Source: Aestuariirhabdus litorea
Lineage (GTDB): Bacteria; Pseudomonadota; Gammaproteobacteria; Pseudomonadales; Aestuariirhabdaceae
NCBI RefSeq assembly: GCF_003864255.1
Contig: NZ_QWEZ01000001.1
Span: 558,001-622,000 of the forward strand
Length of the DNA: 64,000 nt
Direction: 5' to 3'
Part shown: positions 33,962 through 42,836 of the stretch, piece after piece
How the letters are laid out: each line of letters starts with the position of its first letter
How positions within the stretch are numbered: position 1 is the first letter of the stretch
The notes under the pieces: model-generated
The model's input: the letters and a program-made list of their open reading frames with translations, nothing else
What the model was told of the DNA's origin: nothing
Databases searched by the model: none
Translations under genes and position numbers: made by a program

Positions 33962-35331
33962 GCGTAACCGAGCAGGACCACCTCAAGGGTCCCGTCATCT
34001 TCGTCGATGATGAGCACCATATCCGGGTAACTGTTCAGCAGACCCTCGAGCTGGAAGACTACTCTGTCCGCTGCTTCGGCTCGGGAGGCGAGGTACTGGA
34101 TGAGTTGGGAATCGATTGGCCCGGTGTGATCGTCAGCGACATCAATATGCCGGGCATGGATGGTATCGAGCTGATGAAGCGGATTCGCGAGATCGATCCC
34201 GACCTGCCCGTGATCCTGGTGACCGGCCACGGAGATATCTCCATGGCGGTGGCCGCCATTCGCGATGGGGCCTACGATTTTATTGAAAAACCTTTCGCCT
34301 CCGAGTTGCTGGTGGATGTGGTCAAACGGGCGCTGGAGAAACGCAACCTCACCCTGGAGAACCGCAACCTGCGTCGTGAGATCGAGGCGCAAAGTGCTCC
34401 GGGTCCGCGCATACTGGGGAACACCCAGAGCATCCGCAACATGCGCCGCATTATCCACCAGGTGCTGAACGCCCCCACCGATATCCTTATCAATGGTGAA
34501 ACCGGTACCGGCAAGGAGCTGGTGGCGCGTTACCTGCACGAGCACAGTGTCCGGCGTGAGAAAAACTTCGTCGCCATCAACTGTGGCGCGGTACCCGAAA
34601 ACCTGATTGAAAGCGAACTGTTCGGCCATGAGGCCGGAGCCTTCACCGGCGCCGATAAGTCGCGGGTCGGCAAGTTTGAGTACGCCAATGGCGGTACCCT
34701 GTTCCTCGATGAGATCGAGAGTATGCCAATGGCGGTACAGGTCAAGCTGTTGCGGGTGATCGAGGAACGGATGGTGGAGCGGCTGGGATCGAACGAGTTG
34801 ATCCCCCTCGATATCCGAATCGTGGCCGCGACCAAGGTGGACCTCAAGGAGCTCAGCGATGAGGGTAACTTTCGCAGTGATCTCTTTTACCGCCTCAACA
34901 TTGTGACCATCGATATTCCCGCCCTGCGGGACCGCCTGGAAGACTTGCCGCTGCTGTTTGAGCACTTTGCCCTGATCGCCTCGGCCCGTTACCAGCAGGA
35001 GATTATTCCCCTGCCCGGCGAGCGCATGCAGCAGTTGTTGCAGCACGACTGGCCCGGTAATGTGAGGGAGTTACGCAATCTGGCGGAGCGCTATGTGCTG
35101 TTGGGTGATGAGGCCAACCTGGTATTGACGGAGCAGGGACAGTGCGACGAACTACAGAGTCGGCGTACCCTCTCGGAGCGGGTCGACCAGTTTGAACGCT
35201 CCCTCATCCATGAGGCACTGCAGCGTAATCGTGGTAGCATCAAGGAGACCATGGTCAGCCTCGGCCTGGCCCGCAAGACCCTCTACGATAAGATGAAAAA
35301 GCACGACCTGGATCGTCTCGACTACAAGTAG
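33958..35331 (+). CDS. dctD: DctD-type sigma-54 dependent response regulator
   Basis: The 457-residue regulator has a receiver domain (residues about 10-125; phosphoacceptor Asp61 in VSDINMPGMDG), a sigma-54 interacting AAA+ domain (about 145-375) and a Fis-type helix-turn-helix (about 420-455). The AAA+ part shows Walker A GETGTGKE near 180, the sigma-54 contact loop GAFTGA at 227-232 and LFLDEIESMP. It should drive sigma-54 promoters when phosphorylated by the partner kinase, whose gene overlaps it. In known systems it activates C4-dicarboxylate transport genes; none lies in this window, so the targets are elsewhere. Confidence 0.88.
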   Translation: MSVTEQDHLKGPVIFVDDEHHIRVTVQQTLELEDYSVRCFGSGGEVLDELGIDWPGVIVSDINMPGMDGIELMKRIREIDPDLPVILVTGHGDISMAVAAIRDGAYDFIEKPFASELLVDVVKRALEKRNLTLENRNLRREIEAQSAPGPRILGNTQSIRNMRRIIHQVLNAPTDILINGETGTGKELVARYLHEHSVRREKNFVAINCGAVPENLIESELFGHEAGAFTGADKSRVGKFEYANGGTLFLDEIESMPMAVQVKLLRVIEERMVERLGSNELIPLDIRIVAATKVDLKELSDEGNFRSDLFYRLNIVTIDIPALRDRLEDLPLLFEHFALIASARYQQEIIPLPGERMQQLLQHDWPGNVRELRNLAERYVLLGDEANLVLTEQGQCDELQSRRTLSERVDQFERSLIHEALQRNRGSIKETMVSLGLARKTLYDKMKKHDLDRLDYK

Positions 35332-35401
35332 TCGAGCAAAGGTCGAGCTGAAACGGCGACCAACCTGACCCGCGCTCAGCGCCGGAGCGCACGAGAAAGC
35401 C

Positions 35402-37018
35402 ATGTCTTCCGCTGATGAGGCGCAGGTGTTCCAGCATTGGCAGTTTGATAATGCCTTTGTGGAAGCGCTGCCCGCCGACCCCGAGTCCGCCAATTTTCGC
35501 CGCCAGGTGCCCGCGGCCTGCTACTCCTGGGTGACACCCGCATCGGTCCCGTCGCCCACACTGATCGCCTATTCCCCGGAGGTGGCTTCACTGCTCGACC
35601 TGGACTCCGCCGACTGTGAAAGCGAGGCGTTCCTGCAACTGTTCAGTGGTAACCGGCTGCTGCCGGGGATGACGCCCTGGGCCAACAACTATGGTGGTCA
35701 CCAGTTTGGCCACTGGGCCGGGCAGCTGGGGGATGGCCGGGCCATCAACCTGGCAGAGGTGCGCAACCGGGCTGGAGAGCACCTGACCTTGCAGCTCAAG
35801 GGGGCAGGGCCCACCCCCTACTCCCGCAGCGCCGACGGGCTGGCGGTGCTGCGCTCCTCATTGCGGGAGTTTCTCTGCTCGGAAGCGATGCACCACCTGG
35901 GGGTTCCCACCACCCGTGCCCTGAGCCTGGTCAGCACCGGCCAGCCGGTGTTGCGCGATATGTTCTACGACGGCAATGCCGGCTATGAGCCGGGGGCGAT
36001 TGTCTGTCGGGTGGCCCCCACCTTTACCCGCTTCGGCAGCTTCCAGATCCACGCCGCGCGCAACGAGATCGAGCTGCTTCGGCGCCTCGTTGATTTCACT
36101 ATTGAGCGGGACTTTCCTGAACTGGGGGAGCCCTCCGCTAACGTCTATGAGCGCTGGTTTGATGAGGTGTGCCAGCGCACCGCCCAGCTGATGGTGCACT
36201 GGATGCGGGTGGGCTTTGTCCACGGGGTGATGAACACCGATAACCTGTCGGTACTGGGGTTGACCATCGACTACGGCCCCTACGGCTGGCTGGAGGGTTA
36301 CGATCCGGACTGGACACCCAACACCACCGATGCCGGCCAGCGCCGCTACCGCTATGGCCAGCAACCCCAGGTGGCCCACTGGAATCTCTACCAGTTGGCC
36401 AACGCCATCGCCCCCCTGCTGGAGGGGACCGGTGGCTTGCAGGCGGCTCTGGATCGCTACGGGACCTGCTACCAGCAGCAGTGGCAGGCGATGATGGCCG
36501 CTAAACTTGGGTTTGACCGCTGGCGCGGCGAGGCCGATGAGCGGCTGGTGACCCGCCTGCAGGATCTGCTGCGGCTGACCGAAACCGATATGACAATCTT
36601 CTACCGCTCACTGGCCAACATCGACAGCAGCGATACGGCCCAGGCCCTGAGCGATGCCGAGCTGATGGAACCTTTGCGGGCGGCTTACTATCGCCCAGAA
36701 GAGTTGGGTGGAGCCATCGAGTCGCGTATTGCCCAGTGGCTGCGGGACTACCAGCGGCGCCTTCGTCAGCAGTCCGCCAGTGACAGCGAGCGGCGGGGGG
36801 CCATGAACCGCGTTAACCCCTGTTATGTGCTGCGTAATTACCTGGCCCAGCAGGCGATCGACAAGGCTGAGCAGGGGGACTACAGCGAGGTGGAAACACT
36901 GCTTGAACTGTTGCGCCATCCCTATCAGGAACAGCCGGGCAAAGCGGCCTATGCCCAGCGGCGCCCCGAATGGGCACGCCAGCGGGCAGGCTGCTCCATG
37001 CTTTCGTGCAGCTCCTGA
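35402..37018 (+). CDS. selO: Protein adenylyltransferase SelO (YdiU)
   Basis: The 538-residue pseudokinase-fold enzyme transfers AMP from ATP to protein Ser, Thr or Tyr. Conserved blocks are NNYGGHQFGHWAGQLGDGRA near 98-117 (split here for length), LKGAGPTPYSRSADG near 139-153, the Lys/Arg-rich loop STGQPVLRDMFYDG near 178, and the metal site FVHGVMNTDNLSVLGLTIDYG near 275-295. The C-terminus ends CSS, the position where eukaryotic homologues carry selenocysteine. The ATG at 35402 has only a weak ribosome site (GAGAAAG). It follows dctD by 70 bases. Confidence 0.92.
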   Translation: MSSADEAQVFQHWQFDNAFVEALPADPESANFRRQVPAACYSWVTPASVPSPTLIAYSPEVASLLDLDSADCESEAFLQLFSGNRLLPGMTPWANNYGGHQFGHWAGQLGDGRAINLAEVRNRAGEHLTLQLKGAGPTPYSRSADGLAVLRSSLREFLCSEAMHHLGVPTTRALSLVSTGQPVLRDMFYDGNAGYEPGAIVCRVAPTFTRFGSFQIHAARNEIELLRRLVDFTIERDFPELGEPSANVYERWFDEVCQRTAQLMVHWMRVGFVHGVMNTDNLSVLGLTIDYGPYGWLEGYDPDWTPNTTDAGQRRYRYGQQPQVAHWNLYQLANAIAPLLEGTGGLQAALDRYGTCYQQQWQAMMAAKLGFDRWRGEADERLVTRLQDLLRLTETDMTIFYRSLANIDSSDTAQALSDAELMEPLRAAYYRPEELGGAIESRIAQWLRDYQRRLRQQSASDSERRGAMNRVNPCYVLRNYLAQQAIDKAEQGDYSEVETLLELLRHPYQEQPGKAAYAQRRPEWARQRAGCSMLSCSS

Positions 37019-37027
37019 AGCCGTAGC

Positions 37028-37873
37028 CTATTCGCCAAAACGGAGAGGGCTCCCTTTGGCCCCCGGTGAGGGGGCTTGTGGCTGGAGGTATTTGCGGGCA
37101 ATGCGATCAAAGTGCTCGGATGTTCGAATCACCTTGATCTCATTCCATATGGCCTCGGCAAGGGCGGGGTTTTCCTCAACAAAACGGTGGGACAGCACCA
37201 GGTAGTAGGGTTTGGTCCTGATGGCGGGTTCAAGCTTGACGATGGACTTGAACTCCTCCGGGTGCGCTTGCAGCTGGTAGTCGGTCATTGTCTCTATGTC
37301 GGCAATGGCCGCTATCCTGCCGGCCACCAGCTTCCTGAGGTTTCCCTCCTGCGAGGTCGAGACCTCGACCGGAATGTTCATCTCCTCCAGGTCCCGGATA
37401 ATGGCGTACTCGATGACCGCTCCTACGGCGCCGTTGAGTTGGCTCAAGCGGCTGCCGTCCCACTGCAGGGGCGAGCCCTCCGTCGTGTAGAAGTGATAGG
37501 ACTGGCTCATGATCTTGCGATCGGCATCGGGCCAGCCATTGTTCATGGGGTAGCGCCCAATGACCATGCGCTGCCACTGGAAACTGCTATGGAAAATACC
37601 ATCGACCCGATTGGTTCTGACCTCCTCTAGCCCGCGGGCCCAGGGACGGCGTATAAACTGAATCTCCAGCTTCAGGCGGCTTTCGAGTAGCTTCAGCATT
37701 TCCAGGGTGATGCCCGGCTTTTCCCAATCTATGGTGGTGCCGTTGCCGAGGTAGAACGGGGGGTTCGCTTTCACTTCATAGACCAGCGTAATCTGCTTGG
37801 GAGGCCGCTTTTCGGCCGCGAGCGCCAGGCCAGGCAGTAGGCAAAGCAATACGAAAGCGACTTTAACGATCAT
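37028..37873 (-). CDS. Family 3 periplasmic solute-binding protein
   Basis: The 281-residue precursor starts with a clear signal peptide (MIVKVAFVLLCLLPGLALAA, about residues 1-20). The mature region resembles the SBP_bac_3 fold, with YEVKANPPFYLGNGTTIDW near residue 30 and GITLEMLKLLESRLKLEIQF near 51. Members bind amino acids or act as sensors for them. No permease genes are nearby; it is followed downstream by selO on the opposite strand and lies next to a chemoreceptor gene, so a role in chemosensing or as an orphan receptor is possible. ATG 37873 was chosen over an upstream codon at 37984 because it begins the signal peptide. Confidence 0.75.
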   Translation of the reverse strand: MIVKVAFVLLCLLPGLALAAEKRPPKQITLVYEVKANPPFYLGNGTTIDWEKPGITLEMLKLLESRLKLEIQFIRRPWARGLEEVRTNRVDGIFHSSFQWQRMVIGRYPMNNGWPDADRKIMSQSYHFYTTEGSPLQWDGSRLSQLNGAVGAVIEYAIIRDLEEMNIPVEVSTSQEGNLRKLVAGRIAAIADIETMTDYQLQAHPEEFKSIVKLEPAIRTKPYYLVLSHRFVEENPALAEAIWNEIKVIRTSEHFDRIARKYLQPQAPSPGAKGSPLRFGE

Positions 37874-38056
37874 CCCTGTTCCTATGGTATCGCAGGAGCT
37901 AACGGTGCTGAGGATAACGGAGCAGGAGCCTATCCGAGCGGAGGGCGGCCTCCTGGCTGGTGGACCGTGATCATCCCCAACCATTTTAGCAGGGCGATGA
38001 AAAGAGAGTTTCTTTTTGCTGGCTGGGTTATTGCAAAAAAGCCCCCCCTTTGTTCA

Positions 38057-39961
38057 TCAGGTGCGGAACTGGGCGACAAGCTCTTTCAGGTTACGGCTCT
38101 GTTGCTGCATCTCGTTACAGGCTGATGCGGTTTGTGAGGCTCCGGCGGCGGTCTGTTCAGCAACCTCTGCGATCACCAAAATATTCTTGTTGACCTCATC
38201 CGCCACATGCGATTGTTCCTGAGCTGAGGTGGCGATCAGTTCATTCATTCTGGATATCCGCTCTACGGCAGTAAGAATTGAACTCAATGCACTCCCGGCA
38301 TCGCCAACCCGGACCGTGCCCTGAGTGGCTACGCGAGAGCCATTTTGCATCACGGAAACGGCTTTGTTCGACTGGCTCTGTAGTCGTTCGATGATCGCTT
38401 CGATCTCTTCAATAGAATTTTGCGTACGCTGGGCGAGGGCTCTTACCTCATCGGCCACGACAGCAAAGCCGCGACCACTTTCTCCTGCCCGAGCCGCTTC
38501 GATGGCGGCGTTAAGAGCGAGTAGATTGGTCTGCTCGGCTATATTACGAATCACGCCAAGCACAGAACCAACCTGATCGCTGTCTCTTGCCAGTTCTACG
38601 ATGACCCCGGAGGCATTACTGACTTCGCCAGCCAACTGCTCGATGGTTTTGATGGTCTCTTCAATTAACTCCTGGCCATTGGTAGCCTGAAGCTGCGCAT
38701 CGTTTGCCGCTTCGGCGGCCTCCATTGTGTTGCTGGCCACCTCGTTCACCGTAGCGGACATCTGGTTAATAGCAGAGGCCATCTGGTCAATCTGTGCCTG
38801 TTGCTGCAATACGCCTTGCTGGGTTTGTCGCGTGACTTGGTGGGATTCATCGACAATGGATGCAAGCTCATTGGTGGCAGCGGCGGTGGTGGTTATGATG
38901 CCTCTTATTTTCCTTACAAAGTCGTTGAAGGCAGCAGATAGTTGGGATATTTCGTCTGAACCGTCCACCTCCAGGGTCACCGTAAGATCGCCACCGCCGC
39001 TGGATATATCTTTTAAGCGACGAACGACCCTGCGGATGGGCCTAACAATGTGCTGTGAGGCCATGAAACTGGCGACCAGGACAGCGGCGATTGCCAGAGC
39101 CCCGATGAGCAGCGCCTGATTTTTCAGGCGGGTAACGGCTTGATAAGCGATGCGGGCATCGAGCATCTCATGAAGTTGCCAGCCCGGGTTACTGAATTCG
39201 CCGTGACCTCTACTGTGCTGGGTTGCGGTTAGGTATTGGCGACCATCAAAATCGATGGTTTTTATGCCGCTGCTGGCTGGTAAATCAACATTCCCAATCG
39301 GGGTGCCCTCGGCCGTCTGATAGAGCGTGACTCCATTGCTATCTCTGAGGACCAGCCGATGGTGCTGGTCCTGGGGTTCAGCGTTGACGGTCTGCGTGCT
39401 CAGTCTGGCGTTAATTTTTTCCCAGTCGACCACACCTATCAGCACCCCGATCACGGTATCGGGGTCGTAACTGGCACGGACGGAAACCCCTAAAAGCAGT
39501 ACCGGGTGCCCCGACATAGGATCCCCGGTAACAGGACTTTGATAGAGGGGAGCGCTGGATGCGGTTTCAAACAGCGCCTCCTGATCGCTGAATGGAGTAT
39601 CGCTTCGCTCGCTAAGCGAGGAGGAAACGATACGTCCCTCTCCGTTAAGTGCTGTGATTTCAGAGAAATGGGGGTAGCGGTTTTGCAGTCGGGCCAGCTC
39701 TGCCGAAAGCTCGCCCTCCTCATCATCGGTCAGCAGGTCCTGCATGATACCCAGATTTGACCAGGTGCGGACATCGGTAACTGACTCGGCGAAAAAGGTC
39801 TCCAGAAGCCGCATCCTATCCGAGCTGCTATTCAGAAGGCTCGCTTCCACCTGCGCGCCGAGCGCTTTTTGTGCATTTGTGTGCGAGATCCAGGCCAATG
39901 CAACCAGGGGGAGAAGGGAACAGGCCGTTATCGTTGCTATCAGTTTGGTGCGTAAGTTCAT
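38057..39961 (-). CDS. Methyl-accepting chemotaxis protein with double-Cache sensor
   Basis: The 634-residue receptor has a first membrane helix (about residues 8-24), a periplasmic sensor of about 255 residues of double-Cache type, a second helix (about 281-301), a HAMP domain and a long cytoplasmic coiled coil. The conserved signalling tip reads [18 protein letters not shown], where it would contact CheW and CheA. No C-terminal NWETF-type pentapeptide for CheR docking is seen. AGGTAGG lies before the ATG. The family 3 binding protein lies downstream and a free-standing Cache protein lies upstream, so this may be a sensory unit. The ligand is unknown. Confidence 0.9.
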   Translation of the reverse strand: MNLRTKLIATITACSLLPLVALAWISHTNAQKALGAQVEASLLNSSSDRMRLLETFFAESVTDVRTWSNLGIMQDLLTDDEEGELSAELARLQNRYPHFSEITALNGEGRIVSSSLSERSDTPFSDQEALFETASSAPLYQSPVTGDPMSGHPVLLLGVSVRASYDPDTVIGVLIGVVDWEKINARLSTQTVNAEPQDQHHRLVLRDSNGVTLYQTAEGTPIGNVDLPASSGIKTIDFDGRQYLTATQHSRGHGEFSNPGWQLHEMLDARIAYQAVTRLKNQALLIGALAIAAVLVASFMASQHIVRPIRRVVRRLKDISSGGGDLTVTLEVDGSDEISQLSAAFNDFVRKIRGIITTTAAATNELASIVDESHQVTRQTQQGVLQQQAQIDQMASAINQMSATVNEVASNTMEAAEAANDAQLQATNGQELIEETIKTIEQLAGEVSNASGVIVELARDSDQVGSVLGVIRNIAEQTNLLALNAAIEAARAGESGRGFAVVADEVRALAQRTQNSIEEIEAIIERLQSQSNKAVSVMQNGSRVATQGTVRVGDAGSALSSILTAVERISRMNELIATSAQEQSHVADEVNKNILVIAEVAEQTAAGASQTASACNEMQQQSRNLKELVAQFRT

Positions 39962-40011
39962 TGCGACTACCTACCTGCTTTCAAATGGCCTTCCCTTTAT
40001 GAGTTATTGAC

Positions 40012-40809
40012 TCACTCCACGGCAATCAGCGTCCAGTTTTCTACTGTTTTGTACGCGCCCTGATAGGATTTTCCTTCATGTTCGAGGGGAGTTTTTGCAT
40101 CAATGGCGGCAATGATGCCTGCGAGGTCTTTACCGGCAAAGCTGAAGGGTGAGAAGTAGTCTGCGGGCTCCTCTTTTTCCCCTACCTTGTCAACCCCGAT
40201 GGGGTTTGCACTGTCAGAGATCAGATAACCATCGGCATTAACGGCAAACAAGCGGGCACCGGAAACATCTTTATTGAGCGCATCCTGGTAAATGGACAAG
40301 CTGTGCTCATAGTGAAGAATGGCTTTTTTATCCTTACCCACCAGTACGGGAGTAACATAGGCTACTACCCATTTGTCGGCATCCGGAGACATGTAAATGG
40401 GTGAGATGAAGACGGTGCGGGGTTTCGCATCAAAACCCGGTCTAAAGAAGATGGCACTGGTTTCATCCTCTGATAGGTCGGTAGCAATCTGGTTTCCCAC
40501 GATGCGTGCAAGCTCGGGACCGCCAACATCAATCAGGCACATCTCCTCGACTTCAAATTTCTTTTGTACGTTCAGGGACACCTCGTCGATTCGCCCTCTG
40601 AGGCTATGACGATGCTCTGGAGCAGCAGCTAGGAACTCGGAGTAGCTCTTGTCCTGGGCGGCATTGACCAGTGCCTTTTTTGCTTTTTTATGTACCTTCT
40701 CGACAATGGCGGCTTTTTTTGCCACCAAGGCATCGGTAGAGGCCGCAGTCGCCGGCACCGACAGCAAAAAAGTTGAAGTGGCGATAATTGCGGCTAGGCC
40801 TTTAATCAT
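40012..40809 (-). CDS. Free-standing periplasmic Cache-domain protein
   Basis: The 265-residue protein has a signal peptide (to about ATAAS, residue 24) and a Cache-like ligand domain, with FISPIYMSPDADKWVVAYVT near 154-173 and a second subdomain containing FAVNADGYLISDS near 207. It lacks membrane helices and output domains after the signal, so it should be a soluble periplasmic sensor or receptor partner. It is encoded 50 bases upstream of the chemoreceptor on the same strand. That suggests it binds a ligand and presents it to the receptor, or that it is an exported relative that lost its receptor part. The domain call is by pattern only. Confidence 0.7.
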   Translation of the reverse strand: MIKGLAAIIATSTFLLSVPATAASTDALVAKKAAIVEKVHKKAKKALVNAAQDKSYSEFLAAAPEHRHSLRGRIDEVSLNVQKKFEVEEMCLIDVGGPELARIVGNQIATDLSEDETSAIFFRPGFDAKPRTVFISPIYMSPDADKWVVAYVTPVLVGKDKKAILHYEHSLSIYQDALNKDVSGARLFAVNADGYLISDSANPIGVDKVGEKEEPADYFSPFSFAGKDLAGIIAAIDAKTPLEHEGKSYQGAYKTVENWTLIAVE

Positions 40810-40982
40810 GATCGGTACCCCTCGGGTGGAATTTTTGTACGCTTTGATATCTGTTTTGATCTATCGGCTACCTGAGGCGTAACTTAAGTCACCCAGTTTG
40901 GTGCCTCTGGCTAGTAGCTGGCGCTAACAAGCCCGGTTGATAGACTAAACGGTTTCTTTAACGTTGCTACCTTTGTGAGGGT

Positions 40983-41030
40983 CAGGTATTGATATAAGTC
41001 AGCTTTCGCCAATGAAAGATGCAATACCTG
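40983..41030. repeat. Perfect stem-loop in intergenic DNA
   Basis: CAGGTATTG (40983-40991) and CAATACCTG (41022-41030) pair perfectly, and CTTTC with GAAAG pair inside. It lies 173 bases upstream of the Cache gene. No T run follows on either strand, so it is not an ordinary terminator. The rest of the 337-base gap at 40810-41146 shows no gene I can support. Confidence 0.5.
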
Positions 41031-41146
41031 TGTGAGTCGTCGCATCAACTGAGCCTACCGTGCTGGCCGTCACGCTTGCAGGCGTTGCCGGGGATTGATG
41101 GCGACTTCTTCGTAAGTCCTTAGTCTATTTGGCCGGCCGGGGCCGC

Positions 41147-41448
41147 TTATCCTGCGGGTATGGTGCTCTGGGTGAACTCCTGCCCGTAGATCAGCCAGTA
41201 GTCCACGCCGACCATGGAAACGGTCCACAGGAGCAGCCCGGCCAGGGCACTGAACCGCCGAGCCCAGCCTGGAAGGTCAAAATCGGCAGTGGCCACGGCA
41301 GGCTCATCAGGGTCGTCTGGCGCACGCCCCTAAGGCCGGTCATGCCTGAGGCAAACACCAGAACCTGCTAGAGGGCCGGGAAAAGCAGGAACAAAAGGTA
41401 GTAGTGCAGCAGGAGACAGCGGGCAATAGGACGGGTTGGACTGATCAT
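41147..41448 (-). pseudogene. Broken gene for a small two-helix membrane protein
   Basis: Reading the minus strand from an ATG at 41448 gives a hydrophobic segment (HYYLLFLLFPAL) interrupted by an in-frame TAG, continuing QVLVFASGMTGLRGVRQ. A shift of reading frame near 41315-41330 then continues as DFDLPGWARRFSALAGLLL and a second membrane helix, ending YGQEFTQSTIPAG before a TAA at 41147. The joined product would be about 100 residues with two membrane helices. One premature stop plus one frameshift suggests a decayed gene, though sequencing error could mimic the shift. I do not recognise the family. Confidence 0.55.
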
Positions 41449-41539
41449 GGTGGGTGCCTTGTGTTACAGGACAGCCTGACACCATGCCGTTGCTTTATTA
41501 GGGAACCCTTAATGGCCGCCGGTGGAGGGCGCGGCCGCC

Positions 41540-42226
41540 CTAGGGGAGGTCGAACCAAAGTGCTTCGATGGGCGCTTCCACCCGCAGCTCAGCCTGCGCC
41601 TGCCCTTCGACGACGGCTGCGTCCCCCGCCGCCAGCGACCGGTTGTCGAGGCTGAGTGTGCCCGAGATCAGGTGCAGGTAGCCGGTGCGGCCAGTCTCCA
41701 GCTCCAGCTTCTGTTTACCCGCCGGCAGTCGCAACTGGTAGAGGCGGGCATCCTGGTGGATCGGCAGGCTCTCCCCGCGGCCATCCCCGGAAACCAGCAG
41801 GGTGACCCCCCTGCTGTCGCCAAAATCTTTTTGCGCGTAGCGCGGGCTCACCCCCCGCTCCCGGGGTTGAATCCATATCTGCAGCAGCTTGAGGGGGGCG
41901 TCGGGGGAGGGGTTATGCTCGCTGTGGCGAATACCACTGCCGGCACTCATCACCTGTACCTCGCCTGCCCGCAGGGTGGTATGGAACCCCATGGTGTCGC
42001 GGTGCTCAATCGCCCCCTCCAGCATATAGGTAATGATCTCCATATCGCGGTGGGGGTGGGTGTCAAAACCGGCCGCCGGCGCGATCCAGTCATCGTTGAT
42101 AACCCTGAGGGCGGAGACCCCCATCCGCTGGGGGTTGTAATAATCAGCGAAGGAGAAGCTGTAACGGGTTTTGAGCCAGCCGTAATCGCCACGGCCGCGC
42201 TCGCCGGATTTGAGAAGGGTGATCAT
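41540..42226 (-). CDS. Pirin-family (YhhW-like) quercetinase
   Basis: The 228-residue bicupin protein matches E. coli YhhW. The metal ligands fall at the same positions: His57 and His59 (DTHPHRDME), His101 and Glu103 (GIRHSEHNPS). Such proteins open flavonols in vitro and may act as redox-linked regulators. ATG 42226 has GGAG upstream and starts MITLLKS, the typical beginning; an in-frame codon at 42355 lies within the next gene. DoxX lies directly upstream on the same strand (40-base gap), a pairing common in proteobacteria and linked with electrophile or oxidative stress. Confidence 0.88.
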   Translation of the reverse strand: MITLLKSGERGRGDYGWLKTRYSFSFADYYNPQRMGVSALRVINDDWIAPAAGFDTHPHRDMEIITYMLEGAIEHRDTMGFHTTLRAGEVQVMSAGSGIRHSEHNPSPDAPLKLLQIWIQPRERGVSPRYAQKDFGDSRGVTLLVSGDGRGESLPIHQDARLYQLRLPAGKQKLELETGRTGYLHLISGTLSLDNRSLAAGDAAVVEGQAQAELRVEAPIEALWFDLP

Positions 42227-42266
42227 AGTGGTCTCCTGGTCAGGACCCCTGGTAGGGGGCGGTTGT

Positions 42267-42707
42267 TTAACGGTGGCTGAGGAGGGCATCGACCGACAGG
42301 GCTCCGCCACCACTGACCGCGAGCGAGGCGGTAGCGGCCAGCAGGGCCAGGCCAAACTCGTAGCCGTTGTTGCTCAGGAACAGGCCGTTATCGATGTGCA
42401 CGGCGAAAATGGCAACGACCATAGTGATCGCGCTGACCAGAGCGGCGGGTCGGGTCAGGAGACCGAGGATCAGTGCCAGGCCGCCGAAGAATTCGGCGCT
42501 GCCCGCCATCAGGGCCATCAGGTAACCGGGCCCCAGTCCGATGGAGGCCATCCACTGCCCGGTGCCCTCGAGTCCGTAGCCACCGAAGGCGCCAAACAGT
42601 TTCTGGGCGCCGTGGGCGGCGAGGATAATACCGACGGGGACGCGCAGCAGCAGGGCAGCAAGGCCCGCATCGCTGGCGAGAAGGCGTTGGATAAGGGGGG
42701 GGGGCAT
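42267..42707 (-). CDS. DoxX-family membrane protein
   Basis: The 146-residue inner-membrane protein has four helices and the DoxX signature GIILAAHGAQKLFGAFGGYG (about residues 27-46), followed by AEFFGGLALILGLLTRPAAL near 71-90. E. coli YphA is similar in size. Family members are tied to redox and thiol stress and to quinone-linked oxidation in some archaea, but the bacterial role is not defined. It lies just upstream of the pirin gene on the minus strand and is probably co-transcribed with it. Confidence 0.85.
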   Translation of the reverse strand: MPPPLIQRLLASDAGLAALLLRVPVGIILAAHGAQKLFGAFGGYGLEGTGQWMASIGLGPGYLMALMAGSAEFFGGLALILGLLTRPAALVSAITMVVAIFAVHIDNGLFLSNNGYEFGLALLAATASLAVSGGGALSVDALLSHR

Positions 42708-42836
42708 GGGATGGCTCCGAGGCTTTGGGGGGATGCTGGATCCCCCGGTTTAGGATAGCTCCAGACTACTGTGCTCCCCCCGTTCAGGATAGCGGAGTGT
42801 TTTGCGCGAGTTGTTCAAATCATTTGAAGTCGCGGA

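Noticed and set aside
33592-35046. A 484-codon minus-strand frame across dctB and dctD
   Set aside because: It runs opposite two genes with complete kinase and AAA+ motifs. Its product is low in recognisable structure and is a strand shadow.
41129-41371. An 80-codon plus-strand frame opposite the broken membrane-protein gene
   Set aside because: The minus strand gives a more protein-like hydrophobic sequence with a start and a stop, so the plus frame is taken as a shadow.
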